DNA of 64,000 nt from Ahaetulla prasina (GCF_028640845.1 NC_080542.1:17700783-17764782); one strand, 5' to 3'. Positions 11,045 to 21,563 are shown, numbered from the stretch's first letter. The notes: generated by a model from the letters alone, not told the origin. Made by a program: numbers and translations.

Positions 11045-11474
11045 AGGAAGTAAAGTGTGTTTTTTCCAGGGCAAAACTGAGGGAAGGATTAGTGTTTCTC
11101 AAGAAATGATCTTCCTCAATTGCATTAATATTTGACATAACATAAGCTAGAAACCACAACAATTAAAATCAACAGAATAAATAAAGTAGATCATAATTAA
11201 AAAGGGATGGTGTTTGCTTTCCACTAGGATGTAGAACCAGTTAATTATCAAATTATCAGTATTTGATAATTCCTATCTTTACCTAAAGAAATATTAACCA
11301 ACTGTCTTTTGACTTTGCTTTCCTCCCAATTATAGGATAAAGAAGAGAAGCGACCAGGAAATCCTGAAAGAAATTTGGCCTATCTGGAGACTATTTAATG
11401 GTTGCTCAGAAAATGTGATTCCACCAGTCCAACCGTCCACCAACTCAACCTCCACAGTTGAAGAAGTACACAAG
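11045..11474 (+). promoter_or_regulatory. Gene A promoter and non-coding first exon
   Basis: This region aligns by eye with the sequences upstream of copy B and gene C, from 'agggcaaaactgagggaaggattagtgtttct' onward. A TATTTAA box is at 11,392-11,398. About 25-30 bases downstream transcription should begin, giving a leader exon of roughly 50 bases that ends at AAG, followed by GTGAGA at 11,475. Conservation of box, exon end and donor in all three copies supports the reading. REG-family genes also have a non-coding first exon. Confidence 0.65.
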
Positions 11475-11719
11475 GTGAGAGGCTGAAGCGACTCTTGGTA
11501 ACTGTGGGTTAAATGCTCTCTGCTAAGTGTATAGTGATCTGCCATTGCAAAAAGGAGATGGCTTTTAGAAGTAGCAATAGAGCTTTTCATGAGTTGCATG
11601 CTAGGAACTGAAACAGAAAAGTTTGCAGGGAGACTAAAATCAGAATTAAATTACGAAACTCGAAAATTTGCTTTCTTTCTCAGTTAGCTAATATGAATGC
11701 TACTTTTATTAATTCTTTG

Positions 11720-12362
11720 ATCACATGAGCCAGCAGTATGCAGCAGCTGCTAAAAAAGCCAACACATTTCTGGGCTGCATAAACAGAGGGATAGAATCAA
11801 GATCACGTGAAGTGTTAGTGCCACTTTATAATGCCTTGGTAAGGCCACACTTGGAATATTGCATCCAGTTTTGGTCGCCACGTTGTAAAAAAGATGTTGA
11901 GACTCTAGAAAGAGTGCAGAGAAGAGCAACAAAGATGATTAGAGGACTGGAGGCTAAAACATATGAAGAACGGTTGCAGGAACTGGGTATGTCTAGTTTA
12001 ATGAAAAGAAGGACTAGGGGAGACATGATAGCAGTGTTCCAATATCTCAGGGGTTGCCACAAAGAAGAGGGAGTCGGGCTGTTTTCCAAACCACCTGAGG
12101 GTAGAACAAGAAGCAATGGGTGGAAACTAATCAAGGAGAGAAGCAACTTAGAACTAAGGAGAAATTTTCTGACAGTTAGAACAATCAATAAGTGGAACAA
12201 CTTGCCTGCAGAAGTTGTGAAAGCTCCAACACTGGAAATTTTTAAGAAAATGTTGGATAACCATCTGTCTGAGATGGCGTAGGGTTTCCTGCCTGGGAAG
12301 GGGGTTGGACTAGAAGGCCTCCAAGGTCCCTTCCAACTCTATTGTTGTTATTATTATTATTA
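11720..12362 (+). mobile_element. CR1 LINE 3' end in gene A intron 1
   Basis: The frame at 11,725-12,282 encodes 185 residues of the CR1 reverse transcriptase C-terminus, with '[17 protein letters not shown]', 'LERVQRRATKMIRGLE' and 'NNLPAEVVKAPTLEIFKK'. The CR1 3' region 'ggttggactagaaggcctccaaggtcccttccaactct' and a (TTA)n tail follow. It sits between the leader exon and signal exon. It is 5'-truncated, with no active-site region. Confidence 0.93.
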
Positions 12363-12387
12363 CATCTAGTTCTCTTTTCTCCTAAAG

Positions 12388-12466
12388 GGCAACCAGAAGA
12401 TGGGACTCGCCATGGACATCAGCCTCTGTTGCCTTGGAGTTTTGATCACCAATTGTTTTTTGGGAG
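12388..12466 (+). CDS. Gene A exon 1, signal peptide
   Basis: The acceptor 'ttttctcctaaag' precedes 12,388 and ATG is at 12,400. Twenty-two codons, MGLAMDISLCCLGVLITNCF plus two more, form a hydrophobic leader, and the exon ends in phase 1 before GTGAGC at 12,467. It differs from gene C at about five residues. The start is chosen because the twelve bases before ATG, 'ggcaaccagaag', are the same in copies A, B and C. Confidence 0.85.
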
Positions 12467-12629
12467 GTGAGCTCCCCCAAAGTGCACCTTGGTATGGGAG
12501 ACATAACAAATTAAATTACTTCAGTTCTGTCTTCAGACATTTTTACATGTATTCTGCAGGCCAGAGAAGATTTTCATGCTATTTTTCAGTCTGAATGCTG
12601 GGGGCAGTACGGAATCCCACAGTATGAAG

Positions 12630-13025
12630 CAGTGATGAAACGTAAAATTTGTTACTACCGGTTCTGTGGGCGTGGCTTGATGGTGGGGGAGTAATATGAC
12701 TAAGTGGGTGTGGCCAACTTTTTTTTTTAAAAGCATTTTTTCTACAACTTCTTTGGCTGAAGAGGTTGTTAAAAATACTTTTTGAAGGCTCTGACGATCC
12801 CAGCTGAGTTGCCTGATTGTCAGAGGCTTTTGTTTTCTTTTAAAAGCATTTTTTCGGCCGAAGAAAAATGCTTTTAAAAATAAAAAAAACAAACCTCTGA
12901 TGATCACGTGGCTCAGTTGGGCATGTGGGGGGGGCAGGGATTTTTGCTACCGATTCTCCAAATCATCTGCCGCCATCACTACCAAATCGGGAGATCTGGT
13001 CTGAACCGGGAGCATTTCAACCCTA
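12630..13025 (+). mobile_element. hAT-type MITE in gene A intron
   Basis: This 396-bp element starts CAGTGATGAAA and ends TTTCAACCCTA. It is flanked by an 8-base duplication GTATGAAG at 12,622-12,629 and 13,026-13,033. Internal 'ttactaccggttctgtgggcgtggct' marks the family found elsewhere in the window. A close relative lies inverted at 37,511-37,918. Confidence 0.85.
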
Positions 13026-13333
13026 GTATGAAGGGTTCTTCTATCCTAAGGATGAGGATAGAACTAGTAGGGCTTCTGCACAGAAAGCTATTCCTCCAGT
13101 CCCCTCAAATACCTTGAAATTGATCTGGAAAATAATTCTTGGACCACTTTCAAGGTGGTAAAAAGAGAAAGTGGAAATATTTTGCGTCCCCAGACTCTTT
13201 TGCTCCATTTTAAAAATCCATGAACTTCACTAAGGGTGAGAGACTGAACTGCTTCCAATCACTCCCAGTTGAAGAAAATCTGGAAACTATTCCATTTACC
13301 TATTATTTTTTTCCTCCTTTTGTCTCCATGTAG

Positions 13334-13425
13334 CCAAGGCTTTGTCATGCCACCCAGGCTGGTTACAGAATGAGGGAGACTGCTATGGATATTTTGATGA
13401 GAAATTAAGTTGGGATGATGCTGAG
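13334..13425 (+). CDS. Gene A exon 2, start of lectin domain
   Basis: Acceptor 'ctccatgtag', 92 bases, donor GTAAGA. Joined to exon 1 it encodes AKALSCHPGWLQNEGDCYGY and continues FDEKLSWDDAE, with the first two cysteines of the fold and the WxxAE helix start intact. Of the gene A exons this is the best preserved, differing from gene C at about eight of 31 residues. Confidence 0.85.
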
Positions 13426-13771
13426 GTAAGAGCCCCTTTTCACTGGTCCAGGGGTGATGAAAGGTTTCTTGAGAAACCAAAATTGCACAACTGGAGATAT
13501 GGAAGGTATAAAGTCTGCAACTATTCAACTCATGAACATGGCATGCCATTGTCAGCCTCCGCTCATTCCAGTTTATTGCTTTATGGCTAGAAGTTAATTG
13601 CTTTATTACTGTTCTATTATGGTGGGTAATATATCCCTGATTGAAGTCTAGCTTGCTATGGCTGTCATAGTGATGGGGGGGCGGGGGCGGCGGAGAGACT
13701 GCATGCTGAAGGAGAAACGAAACTTGTATCAGAAACGAAACTTAAAGTGAATGGTTTTGTTCAAACGTATT

Positions 13772-14405
13772 CATTATTTTTTTATTTTTTTATTTTATTT
13801 TGTCACAACAGTATATGCAAATATTGATATAAAACAACAACACATCATAAAAACATATATATAAGTAAAAGTATGCAACAACTATATTAATTTGATATAA
13901 TGAAAGGGAACAATAGGACAGGAACGGTAGGCACTTTTGTGCTCTTATGCACGCCCCTTATAGTCCTCTTAGGAATGGGGTGAGGTCAATAGTTTTTGGT
14001 TGAAGTTTTTGGGATTTTGAGAAGAGACTACAGAGTCAGGTAGTGAGTTCCAAGCGTTAACAACTCTGTTACAGAAGTCATATTTTCTGCAATCAAGGTT
14101 AAAGCGGTTAACATTAAGTTTGAATCTATTGTTTGCTCTTGTATTATTGCAATTGAAGCTGATGTAGTCTTTTACAGGAAGGATATTGCAATAGATGATT
14201 CTGTGTGTTAAACACAGATCTTGTCGGAGTCGGCAAAGTTCTAAGTTTTCTAGTCCCAGGATTTCAAGCCTGGTGGTGTAAGGTATTTTGTTGTTTTCAG
14301 AGGAGCGGAGAACTCTTCTTGTAAAATATTTCTGAACTCGTTCAATTGTATTAATTAGGTAGAAGGCAGGCTGATAACACTCACGGCTAATGGTCTGGGC
14401 ATACC
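13772..14405 (-). mobile_element. Non-LTR LINE 3' end, minus strand
   Basis: Minus-strand frame 13,969-14,445 carries 'VQKYFTRRVLRSS', 'NNTRANNRFKLNVNRF' and 'RVVNAWNSLPDSVV', the same family as 47,885-48,998. An A-rich tail is near 13,772-13,800. It lies in gene A intron 2. Confidence 0.8.
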
Positions 14406-14665
14406 AGAGGGATGAAACCATGTGATGATGCACCCCACGTGCCACCTAAGTGGAACATGGATTGGACAAGACTGACTGGACTATGGGGGGAGGGCTTGAT
14501 GCTTAATTCTTCTATGTGTAATCCACGCCTATTGCCTCAGAGCTTGCTTTCACTTTGTTGTATTCAGTTCATACTCAGTAAAAGTACCTTTCTCTACAAA
14601 CAATGGAGTTTGGGTTTTTCTTTCTTGAATATTGAAAGGCGGCAATACCTGACAGCCATTCTCTT
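14406..14665 (+). other. Unassigned intron 2 sequence, possibly a partial LTR
   Basis: Sequence between the LINE and the solo LTR reads through 'attcagttcatactcagtaaaagtacctttctct', which resembles an LTR 3' portion. No partner LTR was found, so the call is tentative. No gene was recognised. Confidence 0.3.
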
Positions 14666-15414
14666 TGTTGTGGTCCCTCGGCTGCCAGCAGAGCTAGCAG
14701 CAGAGTCAAACATGGAGGGGGAACCTGGGCCAGCTTCGGAGCCTTTGGAAGGCTCTGATGAGGAAGCAGAAGCTGAGGCAGATGCAGACCTGGGGCCTTC
14801 TGTCCGCCTCCAAATGGAGAGGCAGTTGTCTTCAGGGCTGAGCTGAGTGAGGGGGAGGAACAGATGAATCCCATCCCAGATGTGCATATGTGTAGAGAGG
14901 AGAGGAGAGCAAAGGAAAGCAATAAGCTGGCTCTGAGGGAAAAGAAGTCGTAAACACTAGCCAGCCCCTCCCTGGCTGGGAAATAAATAGTAGGGGTTTG
15001 GGAGAGGCCTGTTGTTGCAGACAACCATTTGTTTTCCAGTGTACATCAATCGAGTTGGATTCCTTTGCCAGAACAAAGTTTGTCGGGACTAATTGCTCTG
15101 TATTTGAGGTGGCAACTGAGTCTTCCAGCTAGGAAACAATAGTTAGTGCACTTGCCTCAGCCAGGGTGAACAGAGACTGTTTCTGCTTGGTTTAATCATT
15201 GAAGGACTTTTTATCTTGAGTTTTCATGTGAACAGAGACTGTTCGTGCCCTGTTTCATAAGGAGAAAAAACTTTCATTTGTGACTCATTATTTTTCGTTT
15301 TGTCTATCCAGTGTGAATAAACACTGTTCCTGCCCAGTTTTTTTTTAAAAAAAGACTTGTGTTTTACTCGTGAGTAGGTGGGTTCTCATTGCTTGTGAAG
15401 GCTGGGTCAGAACA
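14666..15414 (+). mobile_element. Solo LTR of endogenous retrovirus-like family, in gene A intron 2
   Basis: It starts TGTTGTGGTCC and ends GCTGGGTCAGAACA. Near the middle is 'gctgggaaataaatag', with AATAAA. Flanks CTCTT and CCCTT agree at four of five bases, a probable target duplication. The start matches the reverse of the ends at 24,071-24,080 and 25,496-25,505, so three solo LTRs of one family occur in the window. No internal retroviral genes were seen. Confidence 0.7.
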
Positions 15415-15438
15415 CCCTTGTCCTGTCTCTGTTTCTAG

Positions 15439-15998
15439 CTTGAGGGGGAGTGCTTTGGCCCCAGATATCATGTTGCCTCTATCCTCAGCTGGCAAGAGTC
15501 CAAGGTTGTATCTGTATAAATCAAAGACAAATAGGAATCACTTAATGATGTCTGGATGGTCAGGGGTGGGTTTCAAAAATTTTAGAAAGGAGTTCTCTGC
15601 CCTGTTGCAGGGTGGGTGTGGCCACAGTGGGTGTGGCCAAGTTGGCTTTCTGCACCATGGTGGGGAGGGCATTTTTGCTCTCCCCAGGCTCTGGAGGCTT
15701 TTCTAGAGTCTCTGGGAGGGCAAAAATGGCCTCTCCAGGCTCCAGAGGCCCTTCATGAACTTCCCGTAGGCCCATTTTTCACCTTCCCTGAGCCTCCGCA
15801 TGCGCTCTGCACTTACCTGCATGCAAAACCGGCCACGTGGGGACTCTGGGGAGGGGCGGCGCAGGGTGGGCAGGGCCAGTCAGGAGTGGGATTTGGCAGT
15901 TCTCTGAACTGCACAGAATCTTAGCTAGAGGTTCTCCCAAATCTCTGTGAACCCCCAGCAGCCCACCCCTGTGGATGGTGCTCCGTGATGTTTCTGGG
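15439..15998 (+). pseudogene. Gene A exon 3, broken
   Basis: Acceptor 'ctgtttctag' precedes 15,439. The reading LEGECFGPRYHVASILSWQE aligns without gaps to gene C exon 3, but cysteines three and ten are replaced. TAA at 15,517-15,519 and TAG at 15,532-15,534 stop the frame. After VW the exon is split by a hAT element at 15,561-15,971 and resumes with 'ctccgtgatgtttctgggg'. The donor GTGAGT of gene C is TCTTTT here. Confidence 0.88.
15561..15971 (+). mobile_element. hAT-type MITE inserted in gene A exon 3
   Basis: The 411-bp element begins CAGGGGTGGG and ends CCCACCCCTG, perfect inverted ends of ten bases. It is flanked by a perfect 8-base duplication TGGATGGT at 15,553-15,560 and 15,972-15,979. 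That duplicated octamer is exon 3 coding sequence, corresponding to codons for VWM in gene C. Confidence 0.93.
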
Positions 15999-16033
15999 GT
16001 CTTTTTTAAATTTTATTTCATTTCATTCCTAGG

Positions 16034-16166
16034 CTGGAGCATCGACTCTCAATGTCATCTCACTTCTCTTCTCAGCCACCAAGAGTCCATGCTAGTGGCT
16101 GAACACATCAAACACGAACAGGATTCTCTTAGCCCTGTCTGGGTAGGTCTCCATGACATCTCTGGG
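16034..16166 (+). pseudogene. Second exon-3 copy in gene A
   Basis: After 'cattcctag' a further exon-3-like segment reads in one frame QCHLTSLLSHQES, then MLVAEHIKHEQD and PVWVGLHDISG, with a good donor GTGAGT at 16,167. The 5' part is about eight bases shorter than gene C exon 3, which shifts the frame relative to a phase-0 start. It keeps the CHLxS cysteine that the first copy lost. Sequence after it matches gene C intron 3. Confidence 0.8.
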
Positions 16167-16451
16167 GTGAGTTTGACTTTTTTTCATTTTAATTTTTTTT
16201 TAAAAAAGTCCTAGTTTACATGTTACTTTCTTTACTCAGTAATTTTACGCACAGACTTCTGTTACTTTTGATGAGTCACCTGCTGAGGGCAAAATATTGT
16301 TATGAACCTGGGATTGTTTGTTGATGCTCATATGTAACATCATTGGCAACCAATCTCAAAAGTCTATGGTATCGTGCTCTGGAAAGAGGTCCTAAAACAG
16401 CATCTGGGGTGACTAAAAAGGCCAATTTGAGAGTGGCAATCCCTTCTACAC

Positions 16452-16700
16452 TAAGCTAAACAATAGCAAGAGCAAGAGCGCTTAGACTTATATACCACTT
16501 CACAGTGCTTTTACAGCCTTCTCTAAGTGGTTTACAAGTCAGCATATTTGCCCTCAGAATTTGGGTCCTCATTTGACCCACCTCAGAAAGATGGAAGAGT
16601 GAGTCAACCTTGAGCCGGTGAAATATGAACTGCTGAACTGCAGCCAGCAGTCAGCTGAAGTAGCCTGCAATACTGCACTGTGCCAGTGCATTAGACAAGC
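16452..16700 (-). mobile_element. tRNA-derived SINE in gene A intron 3
   Basis: The stretch 'tttgggtcctcatttgacccacctcagaaagatgg' and 'gagtcaaccttgagccggtgaaatatgaactgctgaa' matches 8,340-8,420, a SINE in the same orientation. The promoter end is damaged. Confidence 0.6.
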
Positions 16701-16782
16701 TATAGCTGAGGCCTGAACGATCTGAATAAATTTCAGAATTTGTTCTTTATGGCTTCCTGGTTTATGTGGCATTTTATATGGT

Positions 16783-16917
16783 CAGGGGCTTCCAAACTTG
16801 GCAACTTTAAGACTTGTGGACTTCAACTCCAACAATTCTTCAGCCAGCTTTGCTGGCTGAGGAACTCTGGGAGTTGAAGTCCACAAGTCTTAAAGTTACC
16901 AAGGTTGGAGACCCCTG
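16783..16917. mobile_element. Palindromic MITE
   Basis: CAGGGGCTTCCAAACTTGG at the left pairs with CCAAGGTTGGAGACCCCTG at the right. Inner arms around 'aagacttgtggacttcaactcc' are also inverted, so almost the whole 135 bp can fold as a hairpin. A target duplication was not visible on the right side. Confidence 0.75.
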
Positions 16918-17369
16918 AATCTTGTGTAATCATCATTTAAATAATGTTTTTTTTAATGAAGTTTAAAAATAGAAAGATTAAAAAAAAATCAACATGTTAA
17001 GATTGTGTGAGGAAGACTTACTATTTGCTCATAGATACAGGATGAAATATGGGATGAAGTGATTTAAAGTTGTCTTGTTACAAAAGGTGATAAGTTACTG
17101 AAATTGTTTCTACTTGTCTTGGAGAAGTTGGGGGGAGTTTTTGTTTGTTTGTTCCCCCCTTTTTTCTTGTACATAGTTTTTTTCTTCTTTTCCAAACACT
17201 TAGACTAGTGACATTAATTCTTTGATTGAGCAAATGCATTCCTTATTATTTATATAAATAAAGTTGATCCTTATTACTTATTTTGCCAGCACTGTGTATG
17301 CATATATACTTGGGTGTATAATTATACAGGGTATCTATTTACACATTTATGTATGTATGAAAACCAATG

Positions 17370-17535
17370 CTATGATATGATATGATATGATATGATATGA
17401 TATGATATGATATGATATGTCATGTCATGTCATGTCATGTCATGTCATGACATAACATAACATAACATAACATAACGTAACGTAACGTAACATAACATAA
17501 CATAACGTAACGTAACATAACACAACATGACATAT
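17370..17535. repeat. Compound pentanucleotide microsatellite
   Basis: The tract passes from TATGA repeats to TCATG repeats, then to CATAA and CGTAA repeats that alternate in blocks. Each block is a single-base variant of its neighbour. It lies in gene A intron 3. Confidence 0.95.
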
Positions 17536-17614
17536 TAAAGATAACCTTTAAATTGCTTTCAGGGTATATTGTAACCAATGAGAGAGATCAAGACAATCAA
17601 ATGAAAAATATATA

Positions 17615-20496
17615 GGTTATATTTCTGACTTCCGGGTGGCTCCGCTTCGTTAATGGCGGTCTATTTCAGACCGCCAGTTCTGTGTGATTTTTGTAGAGCC
17701 GCTCAGACAGCGTTAATCTGCTGTCAAGCGGCTTGAAAATCTCTTCCCTTGGGCAAAGAGGGAGAGGTGAGCATTCGGGCTGAAGTAGAGCCCCCAGGAA
17801 AGCCCCAGGAAGATTTCTGGTGGCTTGATGGGAACGCTCCTTCTATAGCCCGAAAAAAGCTCCGGAATCCGGAATGCTTCTGCCAAATGGCAGAACAAAA
17901 CGCAGCACCCATCTCCACGACTGAAATGGATTACTGAAGGACTGCCAACATGGACAGAGCTGAAACAGGAGCGTTGGCATTTGTTTGTTAGAAGATTTTA
18001 ACTCCCTGACAGAGAATGTATTCGTAGTCAAGATGGGAGATGATGAAAGTAAATGGCATTTTGTATATTGAAAGTAAATGGCGTTTTGTGTATTGGAAGT
18101 GAAAGCTAAGGAAATGCTTATTACAATTGCTGGCAAGGAACCTTTAAGAAGAATATAACAAGATATTTTTTTAAATGGAATTTTTTGTCTCTTTTTTTTA
18201 TCTTTTTATTACAGTGTTTAAGAAGAAAAGCTTACTGAATTTTTCTTTTTTCTTTTTCTTTTTCTTTTTTCTTTTGTTCTTCTTGGTATTACTTAGTTTA
18301 AAAATGGCTTTCAAGCAAAGAGATTTAACCACTTCTAAAATACTGGAAATTTCTTCAGTTTAGATACGGAAATTAAAAGAAGATATTAAAGAAGGTTTAA
18401 GGAATTTTTTACAGGAGCTTATGGAGGCTCATCTTTCAGAAACAGATCAAAAATTTAATGAAATGGAGAAAGAAATACTGGATTTTAAAGATATGGTGGA
18501 AGAGCAGAGGAGGGAGATGAAAAAATTAAAGGAATCAATTACCCCATTATTGCTATCTAGTATTCAGACAGAGGAAAGACTGGAAGAACTTAACCAAATT
18601 AATTTAGATTTGCAAAGGAAAATAGATGAAGTTCAAATTAATTTGAATTTAGAAAATAAAATAGATGATATTCAGGTTAAGGTAGATAGGGCAGATGAAG
18701 AAAGGGTTATATTACAATATAAATTAATGGAATATGCTATAAGGGTGAGGGGATTGAAAGAATGTAGGGAGTAAAATTTGAAAGAGATTTTTACTCAGGC
18801 CTTTGCTCAGATAGATGGAGTGGAACCAGAAGATTTTGAAGTTAATATTGAAAAAAATTATCGTGTTAATTCTTGGTTGGCAAGGCAGAAGTGTTAACCG
18901 AGAGATGTGGTTATTTATTTTACAAATAAGAAGATTAGGTATGGAATTTTGCAAGCATTTTATAAAAATAAATTTCAAATATTAGGACAAGATATAATAA
19001 TGATGAAGGAAATTCCTCCTAAAATGTTAAGAAAGAGAAAAGAATTTGCCTTTTTAGTGGATGAGCTTAAGAAACATCAGATATATTTTAGATGGGAGGT
19101 TCCAGCTGGTTTAACAGTAAATTATAAAGGAAGAAAGTATTTTCTCAATACAGTTTTTAAAGCATGAGATTTCTACACTAATGTATTAAAGATAGATTTT
19201 AAGTTGAATGGTGAATAGATGGTGGAAAATGTGTAAGACAGAAGATAAGGGGAGGGAGAATGTTTAATTCTATTATATTTGATTATGGTTAATTTTTGTA
19301 AATGATTTATTTTGGATATAAATGTGTAATTTTAGGGGTACTATTTGATATATTTGAGGTATAAAGGAATAGGAAGATGGAATATTGTTTAATTTTGGAG
19401 GATAGATAGTAAAATTTAGGAATTTGGATTAAATGTTATATTTGAGAGATGGATGTAATGTTGTGATATGGTTAACTAGAATTTAATTGTTATAACTGAT
19501 ATATTTTGGATAAGTTATAGGTGTAATTTTAATAATGTTATTTGATATAAGCAAGGTAAAGTGAAGATTTTAATTATTATAATTGATATATTGTGGAGAT
19601 AATATAGGATTAACAATAATATTTGTAATATTATTTGATGTATGTAAATGATATCAAAGATATGAAAAAATGGATTATTGTTTACCTTTGGAGGTTGGAC
19701 AGTAAAATTTAAGAAATTAAGTTGGAAATATGAACTATTCTTGAGAGACTGCTTAAGGAAGAAAGACATTTCAGAAGAATCCTTAGTGAATATTGGAAGA
19801 TGGAACATTGTTTTGGTATTGATTGATGAAGGTTGGATATTAAAAACTATGTACTTTATTGAAGAACAAACACCAACTCAATCGGAAATTTCTGAGAACT
19901 CTAGGAGTGGAATGGTCTGATATATAATGGATTGGAAGAAATGTATTATCTTTGTTTCTGGAAGGGGAGTTGAGGTTTTAAAGAGTGACTATGGATTATG
20001 ATTTGTGTTATATTTTAATTTTTGACTGTTAGTTTTATACCCTATATTTGGTTCTGGGAAGCCCGGGGTGGGGGAGGAGGGGAGGAGGGAGGGGGAGGAG
20101 GGAAGAAAATGGATTGATGGTTAATGTACAGAGATGATTGAAGATGTATAATTAATGTAAGATCGGAGCTGCCTGGCTACCACTTCAGAATGATGGGAAG
20201 GAAGGAAGTAGAAGAGAAGGAGGTAGGAAGAGAAGAGGAGGAAGAGGGAAGGAAGGAAGAGGGAAGGAAGGAAGAGGGATAGAAGAGGGAGAAGAAAGGA
20301 GTAGGGAGGAAGGAGGACAGGATGTAGATAAGAGAAGGGGAGGATGGTCGTGGAAAGTAGAAGAAGGTAGAGAAGGGAAGAGAGTTAAAGGAAGGGGGTG
20401 GTGACTGGGCAGGTCTGATTAATTGTATATGATGGTACACTAAATATGTTATTGGATATGAATGTTAAAATAAAACTTTTTTATATAAAAAAAACA
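17615..20496 (+). mobile_element. Non-autonomous L1 with ORF1 only
   Basis: An 11-base duplication AAAAATATATA flanks the element at 17,604-17,614 and 20,497-20,507. The site is found unfilled in gene C intron 3 near 61,180. It has a 5' region, ORF1 and an A-rich 3' end, but no endonuclease or reverse transcriptase frame in the 1 kb after ORF1. The 3' end matches the L1 piece at 9,018-9,527. Confidence 0.85.
18304..19167 (+). pseudogene. L1 ORF1 protein, two in-frame stops
   Basis: ATG at 18,304 opens a frame interrupted by TAG at 18,361 and TAA at 18,772 but otherwise readable to 19,167. The middle (18,421-18,770) is a heptad-rich coiled coil with 'ETDQKFNEMEKEILDFKD'. The C-terminal third contains 'RYGILQAFYKNKFQILGQD' and 'IPPKMLRKRKEFAFLVDEL', the RNA-binding and C-terminal domains of L1 ORF1p. 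Some shift exists near 18,895. ORF1p is an RNA-packaging protein, not an enzyme. Confidence 0.85.
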
Positions 20497-20619
20497 AAAA
20501 ATATATAATCAGCCTATACCTTTATTAAAAAAATGTATCTTTCACTTTATGTTCCTAACTATTAAAGTATAGGTGTGTGTGTTTGGTATGATTGTATTTG
20601 TTATTATACTGTTAGGATA

Positions 20620-21020
20620 AAGTGCTTCCTCTGTCAGGGTTCTGACAGATGCCCTAATTAAATCATGAGCCTCAAGCCAAGCTTCAAAAGAAATCCAGTT
20701 ATTTATTAGGAGCTTCATGTCATATTAGGAGGACGATCCAAATGAAGCCAGTTCTGACCCCACGTAATTTATGGCCAAGATTTGACCCTGTTTCCCCCCT
20801 CTCCCCAGGGTGTGTCATTAGTCACATTCACCAACAGAGCAATTTCGCAGGTTGTAGAGATCACTCCCCTCCAGCCACTGTGGGTAACCCCAAGAGACAG
20901 CCTTGAGAGAGATATGTCTGGAATGTGCTGCTTCGCCATTTCCTCATCCCCCTTGCCAATGGCAACTTGAGAGCAGGCCAGGGATGTTTTGCGAGTTGAC
21001 ACCCTCCTTCCAAAAAATGG
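20620..21020 (-). mobile_element. Probable solo LTR in gene A intron 3
   Basis: The stretch 'tgtcagggttctgacagatgcc' through 'gcgagttgacaccctccttcc' interrupts the alignment between gene A and gene C intron 3. On the minus strand 'cctaataaataactgg' contains AATAAA, as in LTR polyadenylation regions. Target duplication and exact ends were not determined. Confidence 0.4.
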
Positions 21021-21024
21021 TGTT

Positions 21025-21170
21025 TGTGTGATAAAATACCTATCACTGCTATTTAGTCATAATTTAGAAGCTTCCTTGGTATAACTGTAGTCAGTGCAAG
21101 ATGTAGAGTAGGAGAGCCCCTAAGCTAAACAAAGCTTGGAGCGGCCCATTAATAAAGTGATGCATCCGAA
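21025..21170 (-). other. Inverted segment of intron 3
   Basis: The reverse complement of this stretch aligns with gene C intron 3 at about 61,280-61,410: 'taaattatgactaaatagcagtgataggtattt' against 'taaattacgaccgaatagcggtgctaggtattt', and 'tttgtttagcttaggggctctcctactctacatcttgcactga' against its counterpart. Flanking intron 3 sequence on both sides is in direct orientation. Confidence 0.75.
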
Positions 21171-21189
21171 AGGCATCTAAAGTGTAGCT

Positions 21190-21275
21190 AAACAAACACA
21201 CATGCATACACATGCACAAGAATATATACATACACACATACATGCACACATACACATTCTGTATGTGTGTGTGTG
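21190..21275. repeat. CA-rich microsatellite
   Basis: Interrupted ACAC/TACACA repeats ending in a (TG)n run. Short frames through it are artefacts. Confidence 0.9.
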
Positions 21276-21563
21276 TGTTTTCTTTTCGAAGGAGGGACCA
21301 CTTTATCTTGACAGTATAATAATAAAAGTTTATTGCAAGCAGCCTTTCACTTCTATTTTTATGGTAAATATGTATGGTGGGAGAAGAGTGGGTGCAATAA
21401 CCTTTTGGTTTGTTTTTTACCAAAATGTAGTTTTGCAGTCCAAATTTTAAACATCTGAATCTTATACTCTACTACTATATACATAAATTTTCTACTGCAC
21501 TTATTGCCATAAATTGAGTATGATATGATGTCTTGCATTTTAAAAAATTTTTTAATGCATGTG

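Larger units (their letters stand above)
11392..21440 (+). pseudogene. Lectin gene A, REG4-like C-type lectin pseudogene
   Basis: Gene A keeps a promoter, the leader exon, signal-peptide exon (12,400-12,466), exon 2 (13,334-13,425) and a broken exon 3 (15,439 onward). Exons 4 and 5 were not found. Intron 3 remnants matching gene C continue to about 21,440, including 'gaaggagggaccactttatcttgacagtataataataaaa'. Exon 3 has stops at 15,517-15,519 and 15,532-15,534, has lost the cysteine of the CHLAS motif, is split by a hAT element and has no donor. The introns hold CR1, hAT, LINE, solo LTR, SINE, palindromic MITE and L1 insertions. It cannot make a C-type lectin domain. A truncated secreted peptide from exons 1-2 is conceivable but not supported. 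Confidence 0.88.

Noticed and set aside
11826..12200. Minus-strand frame opposite CR1
   Set aside because: It is the shadow of the CR1 reverse transcriptase frame on the plus strand.
18421..18774. Possible host coiled-coil protein
   Set aside because: The downstream sequence contains L1 ORF1p C-terminal motifs and the whole lies inside an element with target duplications.
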